Of a stretch of DNA of 64,000 nt, positions 12,935-26,380 are shown one piece after another. Made by a program: the position numbers and the translations under genes. Below the pieces are notes generated by a model. It was not told where the DNA came from. It searched no databases and saw only the letters and a program-made list of their open reading frames with translations. Numbering within the stretch: the stretch's first letter is position 1; every line of letters begins with the position of its first letter. Origin of the DNA: Syncephalis fuscata (taxonomy: Eukaryota; Zoopagomycota; Zoopagomycetes; Zoopagales; Piptocephalidaceae); contig JAHLTZ010000010.1 in the NCBI GenBank assembly GCA_025786725.1, positions 620,001-684,000 on the forward strand, read 5' to 3'.

Positions 12935-15900
12935 ATGAATGCACATTGTCATATTATTGGAAGTGGCCGTGTTGTTGCAGCATTGGCTGTCAGTCCTCGC
13001 CAGTGCATTGAAGTAGGAATATGTGCTATCGATATGCAGGCCATGGAGTGTATGCTAGTACAAGTAGGCTATTTTAGAATACATAGCCATGACACCAATC
13101 CATGTAATAAATACTATGCTAGTTTGCCGATCGAGTTGGCTATCCAAAGACGCTATATCGTCTCAACATCTACCGCCCAGAAAAGGTTGGTTTGCTTAAA
13201 TAAAGAACAAGCAGTCCAATACTATTATTTATACATGCCTATTGCTATTTATTAGTTAATACTATCGACAGTTGGAACACAATCCAATGGTGTCCAAGTG
13301 GAAGAGCAGATTAGACGCTGCTTGCCAGAATTGGGACTACATACAGTATCGGCTAGCCTATTTGATTCTGTGGGTGGAAAGCAGTATATTCGCAATATGG
13401 CATCGCAGTCGACGAGAAAGCATTGATAACAGATTTGTTTACAAAGTAACCATATTAAGCAATGCATTGTAAATAATATTAATAACTGTGCTTTAGAGAT
13501 GTTGCATTGGCAGCAGTAAGCGGGTTATTCAGGCAAGTACAAGTAATGGATAATCGTCAACTTACAGTATACAATAGATATATGGAAAATGATACTGAGT
13601 GGACACTGCCATCTAACGGCATAAACTTTCAGTATCATGGATTTGAAGGTATTAAGTATTAGTGCAGATTATAAATTACAATAATTCGTATTTATTAGAT
13701 ATTATGATGATTGGTAAGCTAAACAGTAAAAGCTTCTAAACTTATTTTTTGTAGATTTTGTGACTAGTCAATCCTTAGAGATTGTACGTAGCTTAAATAA
13801 AAATCATGCAAAATCAACATTGTTTGGTAATTACTATTATTATTTAATAACTATTTGTTACTTATCCTTGATAGACTCCATCAACTGCACCGTTACTTTG
13901 AGTGGTAGTAAGTTGCAGATAAAATGATAGAGCAGCAATTAAACACCATTAACTTTATTTGGACTGCTAGGTCAGTTATTAAAATCGACACTATTACAGC
14001 CGTTGACTGGTAAGTGCTATTTAAATACTATATTTTAGATATGAAAGCAATGTAGATATTACAGCTATCGAATCTCGTCTGGATGCGGTGGAAGGTAGTG
14101 TTTAGATATGAATATTATATACACAATTAACATAATGCTATTCTAGAATTAATTAGCAACTCAGTAGGTGTTGTGCTACCCAACTGACAAGCTATATACT
14201 AATCAAATCTATAGAGCAATATTATGCCAATTCAAAATGGTAACTATTCAATTATGGCTACAGATTTATGCTTAAATACAACAGCATTGAGTAGAACTAA
14301 ATTGCTAGGACCCGTTATACAAAAGGTGATTATTGCATATAAATTTAATAGTTTCTAAAACTCTTTTATGCAGCTGGTATCGGTGGCTCTTGGCCATAAA
14401 ACTACATTGAGTCATTTACTTGTCGTATATCAGCTTGGTATAGCAACACAGAATATTTACCGTTTGACAGAAATATACAAATCAAGCTGCTTAAAGATAT
14501 TCATAAAGTAATAATAAAAACATTTATAAGCAAATGTTATGCTAACAACAACAGACTTTTATGCAGCGACATCTTCAAGTATTTTCCAAAAAAATTGAAA
14601 ACATATTTGAACCTGACTATCTACAAGAGAAGCTAAATATAGCGCCAAAGAATAAAGCGCTTTATAGCTTTGCCATTCAAGTAGGTTAACCTTGCTTTAC
14701 AGCATTGGCTTACACAATATAGTCTACCAAGGATACTCAGCTTGAAATAGGTAACACAATTAACCAATGAATGATAAATACTACGATAACACATAAATAA
14801 TAGCTTATAAAATGTACACTGAAACTGTTAACGACTTTCAGCTATTGATTGAGCACTACAACAGTAAGTTGCATGTTATTAAGCAGCTTGTAAAAATAAT
14901 TTGCATAGGTAAATATAACATTGATTTAAGCCTGGTACTTAACAAGAATGATTGTTTTGACGTTGTGTCCGAATTACCGTGCGAAAACAACGATGAACTT
15001 ATTCCAATCGGCAAACATGGAAAAAACACATTCTACTACGCTTCATTATTGATTGTAGGTATTTATGTTAATTTTAGAATAACTATAGTTGATAGCAATT
15101 AATAGAATAGATTAAATGTAAGAATTGGACATATTGTCAGTGAGATTCACACTGTTTCCCACCGGTAGGCTATTGCATTTTAGTTGCTAGACTTAAATAA
15201 CGCTATAGAATATAGAATACTGCACCCAGTTGTTGTATATATTCGCTCCAAGACATATAGAATGTATTCATTAATGCAAACAATTGCTCTATTGGATGTA
15301 CTTTTATGCTTTGCCCAAAATGCAACTGGAAGTCAACAAGGTAAGAAATAAATAGATTGACTACAGCCACAATTCATTAATATCTCAATAACAGTTCGTC
15401 CATTATTTGCTAAAAGTTTAGTGTTGAAACAACACGGCCATGCAATCCGTTGTAATAAAAGCAAATCAGTCGTTTATATAGTAAAAAACGATGTATTTAT
15501 GGATCAAGAGACTAACTTTCAACTAATTACTGGGCAAGTAAAGTAATATTTAGATTAAGTCATCTTTTAATCTATTAAATAGGCCAAATATGAGTGGTAA
15601 ATCAACTTATATGAAGCAAGTGGCCATTGCCGTTATTATGGCTCAAACAGGACTTTGTAGGTTATTTTATTATAAAACAAGTAATTGAACAGTGCTATTA
15701 ACACCAAACGGTTATATTACGTTTCGGCCGAATATGCGGCTATTCAATGCTGCCATCGGTTATTTTTTAGAAATTATTTAAATTGTCATTTCCCTGGCAC
15801 ATCAGCATTTGTACAGCAATTACAAGAAATGAAGTTTCTACTGCATTGTTTAGATGGACATTCATTGATTCTATTAGATGAAATGGAAAGAAGTAAGTTA

Positions 15901-16669
15901 TTATATAAATATACATCACTATATTCATCAGTTGGGCAGACACGACGTTTGTTGAAGCTGTTAGTATAGCAGCAGCCTTTTGCAAAGAAATTGTTAAACA
16001 TAATGTAATTGTTTATTTTTATGTATTTGCTATTTCTAATGACTACAAATTAGACATTTGTAATGCTGGCCACACATGCCGCAGAATTAATAGAATGTTG
16101 CCACTATTTAGATCTGCATCCAGTACATCTTTCGATGAAGGCAACTAGCTTTACAGTTATTAGATTTATGATAGACTAAATGGTAATAATGCTAATAGGT
16201 AGTGCAACATACTGATGATCACCAGATAAAATACTTTTACAGTATTACAACAGACCATGACAATGCATTTAATTCAAACTATGGTAATTTACTGTTATTT
16301 ACTTGGTATCATTTACTTATTATTATTATAAGGCTTAATTACTGCACAACATGCTTATCTTCCTCAAACATTAATGAAAATGGCACATCAATTTGCACAA
16401 CAGGTCAGTCATTTTGCTTAATTTCATAAATACTAAATCGATTTACTTGTTAATAAATCTGTTATTAGTTGAAACAACCAATAAATCCCTTGCAAGAACC
16501 TAAACAGTCTACTGGCACTCTATCTACTATATTGCCGGATCTACTTCAATTAGCACGCGAGAACGCTTCTTCTCCAAATAATCATGAACAAGAAACAGCA
16601 CTACGAAAGCAATTAAAGGTGCTTCAATTGCGTTTTATAAATTCAATCTCCAATGAATCGATTGACTAG
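12935..16669 (+). CDS. MSH4: MutS homologue, meiotic MSH4-like
   Basis: MSH4 pairs with MSH5 as a sliding clamp that stabilises meiotic crossover intermediates. The gene is split into many short exons, some only about 31-40 nt. Recognisable pieces: [20 protein letters not shown] with [20 protein letters not shown] (connector/lever start), [15 protein letters not shown], the Walker A exon pair [21 protein letters not shown] (about 15530-15660), [30 protein letters not shown], Walker [10 protein letters not shown] and the switch [16 protein letters not shown]. No N-terminal mismatch-recognition domain is evident, as expected for MSH4/5. The intron splitting Walker A appears to use a GC donor (GCAAGT, about 15536). 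The N-terminal frame (12935-13500) is less certain. MSH5 is the alternative; the lever sequence favours MSH4. Confidence 0.75.
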
Positions 16670-16843
16670 AATGGCAATAACGTGTAACCATTGAAATAAT
16701 AAACAATTAAGCTTTTTATTCTCTATTTCAGTCATTTCTCTACTTGTTTAATCGTTTTGCATTCTAAATAGTTATATTACGTTGATAGTCAACGATCGTC
16801 GAATACAACTACATCAATCTGATTGCTAACGAACGATTGAATA

Positions 16844-19429
16844 ATGCCGACTGATTTTAAAAAACTGTTTATATTTCTATTTCTTCTCCGGCTACTGCTG
16901 GCTCTCGCTCCGGGTTACGTACATCCCGACGAATTCTTTCAGTCGCCTGAAATCAGTGCCGGCAATGTATTGAACGTGCGTAACTGGATACCTTGGGAGT
17001 ATGACGAGGCATATCCTTGCCGATCCATCGTATTTCCGTAAGTACTGCCTATGTTTATATCTATTATGAATAGCTTATATATAAATATACATATTCATCA
17101 CGAATAGTATGCTGACTACCGGTCTGCCTTTCTTATGGCTCCGTTCACTACAATGGATAGCCGATACAAGCGGCTTCAATGGTTTGTAGTATTTGCTAGT
17201 TAAATAGACGCGCTTTACTTATATTCTATTCTATCTATTATTCTATATGATTGCTACAACAGTCAATTTTATGACTCCATTAATAGTATTTTCTACAACG
17301 CGATTGGCCTTTTTCATTTACTCATTTCTTATAGGTAAATAGCTTTATTTGTGACCATTTGTTACTGATACTTTATAGATTTGTGTATCTATAAGATTTG
17401 TCGTTTAAATGCTCAGGATCCCTGGCGACCGATGTTGGTAGCCGCATCGTCCTATGTTCTACTCGTCTATCATACACGCTCCTTTTCCAATACAATTGAA
17501 TCCATTTTATTGGGATTTGTTCTATGGTCATTTTTCGACCTAGTCCTACGTGGACTTGGTAAACGAACATTACATGCAGTGAGTCGACATATGTAAACAA
17601 TACCATTTAGTATAACTATACTAACACATTGACTATTAACCATTAGCACCTTTCCCGCCGTATATTACTACTTGGCGCTCTTATGGTTGTGGGACTATTT
17701 GCCCGTATTACTATGGCATTTTTCTGCATTCCTGTAGTATTGGCCTTTTGTTATGTTATCGATCAACGATCTGGACTACGTACCATTGGCAGTTGGTAAG
17801 TCATATGTTATACGATACTCTACTACCTCTATTCATCAGCGTATACTAGGTCATGGCGTTGTCAAAATGTTCTATATCAAGCCATACCTGCTGTTGTTGG
17901 TGCACTATTAGCTGGCACTGTATGCATTCTTATTGATTCTATTTATTTCCGCAGCTTTATTATTCTAATGAATGGAAATGCACTAACCTGGTCAGATATT
18001 TCACAATTATTACAAGATCCACGTTTAATTTCATTATCGCAATTCTCATTTACGGTAACCTATAGAATACGTGTCAAATAACGAATAGTTTGGTAATTGG
18101 CATTAATAGGGATCACTCGTAGTAACACCGTGGAATAATGCTCGTTACAATATGAAAACAGAAAATTTGAATCAACATGGCTTACATCCTCATTATTTGC
18201 ATCTATTGGTGAATATGCCAATGCTTTATGGTCCTTTGGTCTGGATGGCCTACAAACGAATAATACAAAAGATAATGAAACGTCAGTTATCAAGTCGATT
18301 ATATTTCCGTTCAGGTATGAAAGAATAGTCAATTAGAGCATAGATTACTAACACCAATACTATATCTATAATAGTTACAGGCTATGTGGCCATTCTAGGT
18401 GTACTGGCGCTCTCTATTGTACCACACCAAGAAGCCCGTTTTCTACTACCAGTTATTATCCCATTGATAATATCGTTGAGTCAACATTTTATTAATCGAT
18501 CTCGATCATTCTGGGTAATTATTAAACTATCATAAACATGAATATCATTTACTTACTAATGAATATTATTGTAGACAATATGGATCATATTCAATACAGT
18601 AGGGGCTATTCTATTTGGTGGATTGCATCAAGCAGGAATTATACCAGCCATACATAAAATATATACCAATAGTTTAGCAAATCAATGTGAATCACTACCA
18701 TTATCAACCTCAGAATATCCATTAATGTATTGTCAACATTCAAATAATGCAACAAAAACAATAGCAAAAACAGGTAAGTAAAGTATTGATAGCCATATAA
18801 AGTAATAACATCAATCGATAGCTATACACGCTAAACGAACTAAAGTAATATTCTACAAAACTTATATGCCACCAGAGCATTTATTTTTACAATCTAATCA
18901 ACTAAACACTATTCGTACGTATATACATATACATACACATATACATATTATTAATATTAATATTATAACCAATTTAATACTAATGTAATACATAGATGAT
19001 TCTACTATACAATTGATGGATTTAGGTGGTGGTTCTATAGATACATTACTATCTCAACTAGGCTCTCACCATCATTTACCAGTAATTACACCTACTATGG
19101 TATCAATTTCCAATGAACCGATCAGTTCTTATCCCGCCATTTATACATTTAATCCAACGCATGGCCACTATGAACGGTAACTATTTGGTTTATTTATTTA
19201 TTTATGTATTATATACTTATTAATTATACGCTATTCTAGTACTTTGGTAGTTATGCCTAGCTATATTCATCTCCCTCCACCGTCAACTACAACACAATTC
19301 AAGCTAATCCACATCTCTACAGTATTCCCTCATCTAAGTCTAGACCATATAGATATCTGGATGGAGGAACCAAATCGATTCATTGATGGACTAACCCTAT
19401 CCATTTATCAACTGTCACAACTCCGATAA
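16844..19429 (+). CDS. SMP3: GPI mannosyltransferase 4 (SMP3/PIG-Z)
   Basis: An ER multi-pass GT22 glycosyltransferase that adds the fourth, side-branch mannose to GPI precursors from dolichol-phosphate-mannose, essential in yeast. [20 protein letters not shown] starts with a membrane helix, followed by the lumenal [13 protein letters not shown] with the catalytic HPDE and by [18 protein letters not shown]. Several hydrophobic helices follow ([33 protein letters not shown]). Family motifs [13 protein letters not shown] and [17 protein letters not shown] are intact. The C-terminal lumenal part (18990-19429) ends at IYQLSQLR. Roughly ten exons with canonical introns. The next gene converges with 94 bp between stops. 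Confidence 0.9.
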
Positions 19430-19523
19430 AAGTAGTTCAATTCTATCGACCTTTAACACCGTCCATTATATGATTTATCGTAAAATTACCATTAATTAAC
19501 ATCAATATTAGTACTATTAAAGT

Positions 19524-20576
19524 TTAGTTTACCAATTGCATAAATTCCCCGTTATTAAAAGCACACTTTAGTTGTTGTACCAATAATTGATCATTTAATA
19601 GAAAGGGATCAATACCATTTAATGAATCTATTAATAAATGAGTATCTGTTTGCGTACCCTGATCTCTAGTAAGTGGCACTGATGCTATAGACTGCGTTAA
19701 TGTGGTTGGTGTACAAAGCAAAGAAGGTAAATGATAGTTCAATCCACGATGTGTATCCGTTTGTGATTGACTCCAACTAGATTGACTATCAGATGGTGTT
19801 ACTACTCTTGTACGGGCAGTTATTTGTTTATGTGGGTTATTAATACTAGAAGTGAGTTGATTCAATTTAAATTGAGATTTTGATAGAGTTCTATACGATT
19901 GTATCCAGTCAAAACATTGTCGACAAGTGTCGGTGTCATAAAAGTGAAGATAGACACGCGTATCTTGTTGTGATTCCTAATAATAATATATAGATAGATA
20001 GATACACATAAATATAATATAAATATATATTAATCGTTAATTGAATAAAAGTTCATACCTTGTCATTTAATACTAGTTGTTGTCGTATAATTAACTGTTC
20101 ATTATCTCGTTTAATCTGTAATTGGTGCTCGTGTATATGACTGGCCAATAAAGATACCGTCCACTAGAGAATAGAATAGTAAACATAGATCGAAATACTT
20201 GTATGGTACTTGGTCCACTTACTACAACGTTTCTATTGCCACTTCTACTATACTCTTGTTCATCCATAGGTGCAGTATATACTTGTAGTTTGCGCTGTAT
20301 ATCACTCGTCATAACATGAATGCCTATGGATATGGGATGGCAATCTATTTGCAAACTAGATATAGACGACGGTAGCTGTAATAATATTGACGGTTTCCAA
20401 GTTAACTTGGCAATAGGCCAGCCTTTACATGCTGTCTTATATCTTGCTTCTTCTTCTCCTTCTTCTTCCTGTTGGTGGTGCTGGTGCTGTCCTTTCTGCT
20501 CTTGTTCTTCCATACGAGCATATACCCAGTTATTGCGACTTGTATTATGCAGTGGCATAGATATAAGAGGTGACAT
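19524..20576 (-). CDS. Probable REC114-like meiotic protein
   Basis: Three exons. The N-terminal exon (down to about 20238) has NNWVYARMEEQEQ, a Glu-rich insert, GWPIAKLTWKPSILLQL and then ends GNRNVV at a GTAAGTG donor. The middle exon reads WTVSLLASHIHEHQLQIKRD; the last has RVYLHFYDTDTCRQCFDWIQ, a Ser/Thr/Gln-rich linker and a C-terminal helix, QLLVQQLKCAFNNGEFMQLV. The order (short Trp/Tyr-Arg start, PH-like beta domain, Cys-containing helix, linker, C-terminal helix) resembles REC114, which supports SPO11-driven double-strand breaks. Similarity is weak and from memory of the family only; an unknown PH-fold protein is equally possible. Divergent with RABL6, with 122 bp between starts. Proximity to MSH4 is only suggestive. 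Confidence 0.4.
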
Positions 20577-20698
20577 TGAAATTGATAGGAATATAATTCA
20601 CACTCACCATTCTCTACACTTTTTAGTAACTACAACATTCTTCACACCTTTTATTAACTATAACACTCTCTACACGTTCATTGACCACTATTAACAAG

Positions 20699-23201
20699 AT
20701 GGTATTTACTAGGACAATTAGTTACTAATCTACAAGTGACTAACTCTTGTTATAGGGGAATGAACAAACCAAAGCTGAATTCGTTACTACTAAACCTCAA
20801 ACTACCAATGGATTAGATATAAGAAGTAGTGGAGGTGGAGGATTACCGTCGTCACCTACACCGCCTACAACGCAGCGTACTTTTAATAATAACAACAACA
20901 ACAACAATAGTAACAGTAATAGTAACAGTAATAGTAACAGCAATAGTAACAACAATAGCAATACAAGTCGGTTTAAACCAATGCTAGTTGATGTTAGTCG
21001 AGGTATTCACTGTAACTGTAAGTAGTCTTTTTACTATTCATATAATTAGTATCAATAATACTAATATCAATGACGGTCGTCATAGTAAAAATCGTTATAC
21101 GTGGTGCTCAAAAGACAGGCAAATCCACACTATGTAAATAGCCATATAATATATATAGTACTATATAATTAACCAATTATTCTAGTTCATAGAGTACAAG
21201 GACTGCCATTTAGTGATCAGTACACACCTACACCACAAATACAAGTTGAGAATATCCAATGGAACTATAATGGTAGGCATGGCGTCTATATTAATATTAA
21301 TAAACTCATTTGTGTAATAGATCACCAGTCAAATGTTATTAAAGTCGAGTTCTGGGATGTAGTAGATCATGGCATTGTTACAGGTAATCTATTATATAGA
21401 TCAATCTATCAATATCAATATTAATAGCAATATTATAGAGGAAATCCATCAAGATAATGATCCCCACCGTAACATGATGTCATCATTATTATTAGATGCC
21501 GAGACAGTTGATGTGTATCGAGGGGCAAATGCGGTTGTATTAATGTATGATGTCACTCGAGAAGAGACACTGGATTACGTAAAACAACATTTACCAAATA
21601 TACCACACGGTATTCCTATTCTTATACTAGTACGTATAGTGTATAATATACATATACATATAGACTAATCGTTATTTATATAGGCCAATTTCTGTGATAA
21701 AACGTAATTATTAATAACCAGTTATTGTATATATATATATAGTATCTAATGAATATAATAGAGAGGACAGAATAATAGAGAGAGATCATGTTATGGAATG
21801 GCTATCTGATTTTGAAGAAGAGAAATCACCTGCCTCTGATTTCGTATTTGAATTTATTCGATATACAGAAGCCAGTCTAAAGAACGGACAAGGTCTTGAT
21901 TATTTACATCGATTCTTAGGTGTACCATTTCTAGCCTCACAGGTAAATAGAAATAGTATTATAGATTCAACAGACTAAATAGTAGTTACAACTAGGTGGA
22001 TACACTAAGACGACAACTAACGACACGGGCTGAGGAACTTGGTCAATTATTAGCCTCATTGGATGCTTCTAAAGTAACTCGTGGTAATTAATACTTTATA
22101 TCTATAGTACACTATTTAATACTAACATTATTTTATTTAGAACATAAGTCGATAGATTCAAATAATAATGATAATAAACAAGATAAACATAAAGATAGTA
22201 ATCCATTAACCCTTGAAAATGGATGGGATGATACAACAACAACAACACAAATGAAATCACCTATTACATTTAATTCAGGCACATCACTGGCCAATTATCC
22301 ATCAAATGGACATGCTAATCATATGACAGAACAAGAATTGGCCCATAGAAAGAAACGACGACAGAGACAAGGTGCTATGCTTAAACATCTATCACACGCT
22401 AAATGGGATGATGACGATGAAGAAGATGAGGATGAGGATGAGGAAGAGGATGTATATGATAACCGTCATGGTCATAGTTATTTAGAGAAAAGTTATAGTG
22501 GCAAATTATCCATTTCTCCTTTAACTTCTACTTCTACTACTTCTACTTCTACTACAACTAAACAAACAAGTCATCATCATGTACAACAATCATGGATATC
22601 GCCTAATCATACCAGTAATACTATTATAGGTGCTATGCATCATAGCAATAGATATTATAATGATGATGATGAAGATTATGGAGGCAATGCTTATCCTAAT
22701 CCATTAGTAGCTGCTGATGAAGATATTGATGAAGATGAAGAGAGAGAACGAGATATTAGACAGGATCACTATACTAATACACAGTATTTATTAACAGCAT
22801 CCAATATTACTGAATCGATATCAAATACCATAGAGAATGAAGTGGCAACAGTACATTTATCACAGAGTGAATATCAATCATCATCTCTATTTATATTAAA
22901 TAAAGAAGAGGAGGAAGAGGAAGAGGAAGAGGAAGAAAAGGATGATAACCGTAACAACGAAATCGATTATAAAATACAGGAAAACGAAAACCACTCGATG
23001 TATTTTAATATAGGATCACCATTAGAAAGTGATATAGATTATGGGATGAGTGAACATACAACAATAACTACACAAGAATATCGAGATACAACATCACATA
23101 GTACTAATCATTTATCATTTTCAACTGATTATACACCGTCACCTGCTCTATCTGATACATTTGAAGATAATAGTAATCCATGGGCTAGTCATGATGTATA
23201 A
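20699..23201 (+). CDS. RABL6: RABL6-like GTPase
   Basis: RABL6 (Parf) is an atypical small GTPase with a long disordered tail; its metazoan role is in nucleocytoplasmic growth control. Exon 1 appears to be only ATG (20699-20701), then GNEQTKAEFVTTKPQ and an Asn/Ser-rich stretch. The G domain shows KIVIRGAQKTGKSTL (P-loop), HRVQGLPFSDQYTPTPQIQV, VEFWDVVDHG (switch II without DxxG), GANAVVLMYDVTREETLDYV, and FIRYTEASLKNGQGLDYLHR with FLGVPFLA. This matches the RABL6 pattern of I-RG-TGKS, P-QEIQV, WDVVD and KN-GL-YLH. The C-terminal half (22140-23201) is acidic, Asn/Ser/Thr-rich and likely disordered. About nine introns. Confidence 0.85.
20888..20965 (+). repeat. Asn/Ser trinucleotide repeat
   Basis: AAC/AAT and AGT codons alternate to give an Asn run followed by Ser-Asn dipeptides in the RABL6 N-terminal extension. 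Such slippage-prone low-complexity insertions recur in this genome. Confidence 0.7.
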
Positions 23202-23304
23202 TAATAATATTAATAATAGACTGTTTATTCCTATGTTAATAATAATGGTGCATTGTCGTGTTACTGATGATGGTAGTGGTAAAGTAATAGAGTAATAATG
23301 ATGA

Positions 23305-24344
23305 TTATATCGGTAATAGACTTGATACACTACGACTCATAGTGCGTGTACCATAAACAAGTGTGGTTCGACCACCTGGTAAATAAGAGACTGTATACCT
23401 AATAAGATGGATAGTAGATGTTATTAATATGCCAATTAATAGGATGAGTTGTCTATTTACCATATAAGAGCAACAATTTGAATAATGGCTCCTATTAATG
23501 TTAACAAATAGCTCTTTAACTAAACAGAATACAGTACATTACTACTAGTATTAATATTATTAATTGATATGATGACTTACACCTAGTGCAAAGTATAGTG
23601 TAAGCACCATGGATGTAATGTAGGTTATGGTAAAGGGTAAGCGGTCACGCGATATCAGATGCATTAAATGAGCGTGAGGTCCTTTGAATAAAGCAAAGCT
23701 GTTATAATATAGCGTAAATATTAAGAGTGATCTAATTATAGTTAATGTTATATATTACCTAGCCATAACAAATAAACTGCCAAAAGTAAATGAGACGGCA
23801 AATTTACGAGGAACTACTAATAGCCATGGCAGTGTAAAGAATGCCTAGTAATATGGAAATATGGTAAGATAATAGTTATTAATAAATCTTGGCATTGATA
23901 TACTTGCCACAATAAAGAAGACACATCCAGTGACGAGACATACAGCAAATCCTATCATACGCTATATATTGATATATTAGTAGTAGTAGTAGTAGTAGTA
24001 GTGGTAGTAGTAGATTCATTGGTTAACTACACTATTGAACTTACCTGATAATAGGATAGACCATACCATGATTCTTGTTCTTGTGATTCGCCAAGTGGAG
24101 TAAATCCTTGTAAACGGTTTGAAAATGATGACCAGCCTGTACTTGCTGTCGAGGAGATACGGCCAAAGATGCTAGGACCACTACTGCCAATACCGCCGCT
24201 AGTGGCAAAGGGAGAAGCCGTGGTGGGTCCACCAAAGCCAGCACTGTTATTATTATTATTATTTCTAGTAGAGCTGCCATAGCCGAATGCCCGTAAGCGA
24301 TCAGCCATACTAGACGTTGAATTGGGTGCCGAAGCAGAAGCCAT
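23305..24344 (-). CDS. SFT2: SFT2-like vesicle transport protein
   Basis: A four-helix Golgi membrane protein that acts in endosome-to-Golgi vesicle fusion. The first exon (24027-24344) is a Ser/Gly/Asn-rich cytosolic tail ending QEQESWYGLSYYQ. Following exons give RMIGFAVCLVTGCVFFIVA, PRKFAVSFTFGSLFVMA, ALFKGPHAHLMHLISRDRLP and TYITSMVLTLYFALG, then YTVSYLPGGRTTLVYG. Motifs F-VCL-G, PRKFA--FT-GSL, GP--HL-HL and the final SY-PGG are characteristic of SFT2D proteins. A GTA/TAG trinucleotide run lies in the first intron (23981-24012). The gene converges with RABL6, with 103 bp between stops. Confidence 0.87.
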
Positions 24345-24691
24345 TATAAAGCGTGGTAGAAACTAAACAGTAGTAGTAGTAGTAGTTATGAAGAAAGAGA
24401 ACTGAGCAAGTGAGCGAATGAGTGCGTCAGTGATGGCAATCACCTGTTGTCAACGATAATATGGCCACGTCTATCATTTTTTGTTATGTTAGTAAATTCA
24501 ATACAATTGTAGTAATTAATAAAATAAAATATTTATATTAATCAATTAATTCTTTAATTAATAATTAATTAATATTGTTATAGCAATATAAGCACTATTT
24601 ATTGCTCATTTCAATGACAAATCCATACAAACAAAACGATAGAGGCGGCCACTTAACCAGCCAGCCAGCCAGCCATATTACAATTATTGCA
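24345..24691. other. Intergenic spacer
   Basis: Upstream of SFT2 and downstream of the START gene. It contains a TAG trinucleotide run near 24370, TTAAT-rich sequence at 24530-24580 and a CCAG repeat near 24660. No gene seen. Confidence 0.5.
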
Positions 24692-25515
24692 CTAAAGGGT
24701 GAATCCTTTGGCGAAGGACTCGTCGAGAACACGTGTCAATTCTGGTACACCATCGAGAATGTTGCCTTCGTACTCGCCCGCACCGTAGTTCTCGCATGCT
24801 TTAGCAAAACGCTTAATCCACGAGGGCACACCTTTGGACAGAACCCAGTCAAATAGTGTTGTAGGCAATGTACCACGAGGATCCTCCTCATAATAGACGT
24901 AGACGGTGGTTGAAAAGGGACTCGCTGGTGATGCTTGTAATACCACCGTTTGACGACATTTCTTTACACGAATACAGTTTGATTGCTCTGGTTCAGCCGC
25001 GGTCTCGTCCGACTTTGTCAAAATAATCCAAGTGGTCTCTCGATCAACATCCTTTACGAGCAATAAAACAGATACACTATTAATATACATCTATTTATTT
25101 CAAATCTATTAATAGATCAGTTACCATTATTCGACTTTCTCTTAATAAATAATAGTCGCGATTTTGAATTGGCCTAGTCAGTTATGGCTAGCATTAATGA
25201 TATGCATGATGCTGCACTATTGCCACTTACCAGCGATGTTCCTGCAGCCAGTAAATGTTGTGGGGGGCCTTATGTTGCGGCTTTGCATCTGTGTTCTCAT
25301 TGTCTGACAACGCTTCCTTTTCAGCCTACCTACAATGCGTAACGCTTCTGGCTTGTAGTTGTCCCACCGCCGACTAAAATCGAAAAGAGAGACAGAAAAC
25401 GAAAGCGTTGCATTGTATCAATAATGACGACAATAGCAATGCAAAGTGCAATGGTAGTAAACAATAATGCAATCAATCGATGTAAAGTAATAATTGTTAG
25501 CGAATTATTGGACAT
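24692..25515 (-). CDS. START-domain lipid transfer protein
   Basis: A StAR-related (PCTP-type) lipid-transfer domain, probably cytosolic. Exons give RRWDNYKPEALRIV (25331-25373), HNIYWLQEHR joined to WPIQNRDYYLLRESRIM (25125-25173), then DVDRETTWIILTKSDET, SNCIRVKKCRQTVVLQA, VYVYYEEDPRGTLPTTLFDW and LSKGVPSWIKRFAKACENY (24692-25051). R-WD, W-NRDY, the VY-DP-G core and the C-terminal helix VP-----A are START hallmarks. RIV and AEKEAL are out of frame by one base near 25328, probably a missing base. The first exon may start at 25515 (MSNNSLTIITLHRLIAL), spliced from a weak GTTTAC donor; that part is uncertain. Confidence 0.7.
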
Positions 25516-26380
25516 ACAATAAAACTAGACGTGTTATAGTCGTACAGACTGATTAACCATAACACCGAAACTACACGCCTATTTCTCTATTGTCCAACGC
25601 CAGTGCCTCAACAACAACAACAACACGTACCGATAGTCCAAGTCGACAAAAACATCATGACAAGTGTCGGGTTTTACATCGACGAGTTCGCCGCGGGCCA
25701 TGTATTCATAGCTATTGTTATTGGATACGCGTCGAAATAGTTGGATGTCGCCTGTCTTGCCAAGCGGCTCCCACCATCAGCTGTTGCTTGCTCCAATGGT
25801 TGTTGGAATTCGGCACTGCCGTATCAAAATCCGTGCTAGTAAAAGTCATTGCTACAAAAATAGGTTCGAAAAAGAAAAGGCTAGAACAACAGAAAAGAAA
25901 GAACGCTATCGTGAAGTAGACGGAATGTGTGTTACCGTGTTACTTGCTGTAATTAGAATCTGTTCTTTGCGACTGTTTTTCATCCCCCACTGTTTAATCA
26001 TTGGATAATAAAAATAGATACCAACAGATGATAACCAATGAAACATGTAGCTGGCGGTTTTTCTAATGAGATTATGGCCTTTGGACTTGCTAACTAGTGC
26101 CAGTTGCAGCAATGTTGAACACAGTAAAGCGTTTATCGCATCTATTTGCATCTACCATTCTAGTTATACGGTGCTAGTGCTGTAGGTACAAATCGAATAT
26201 AAAAGCAACCGATCTATCCACCATAATTTACTTGTTTCCTCACCACATTGCATCCACTGTTTTTTAGCAAGCAAACATCCAGCATCCAAGCATCAAGCAT
26301 TTATTTGTAGCTTTCATACTTTACTTTGCATCTCAAGAACATTAGCACCAGTTATCAGCACTAGCATCATCAAGAACAAA
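25516..26380. other. Intergenic region with an unresolved open frame
   Basis: Spacer between the divergent START gene and CAP 2. On the plus strand, overlapping frames at 25590-25920 carry a CAA run and Lys-rich ends but no ATG-led gene I can recognise; one frame gives GFYIDEFAAGHVFIAIVIGY with a hydrophobic helix. It could be a small membrane protein broken by indels. A TATAAAA-like motif lies near 26199, upstream of CAP 2. Confidence 0.35.

Noticed and set aside
25590-26151. Overlapping frames on both strands between the START gene and CAP 2
   Set aside because: No ATG-led frame joins into a recognisable protein even allowing one indel; kept only as an unresolved possibility in the intergenic note.
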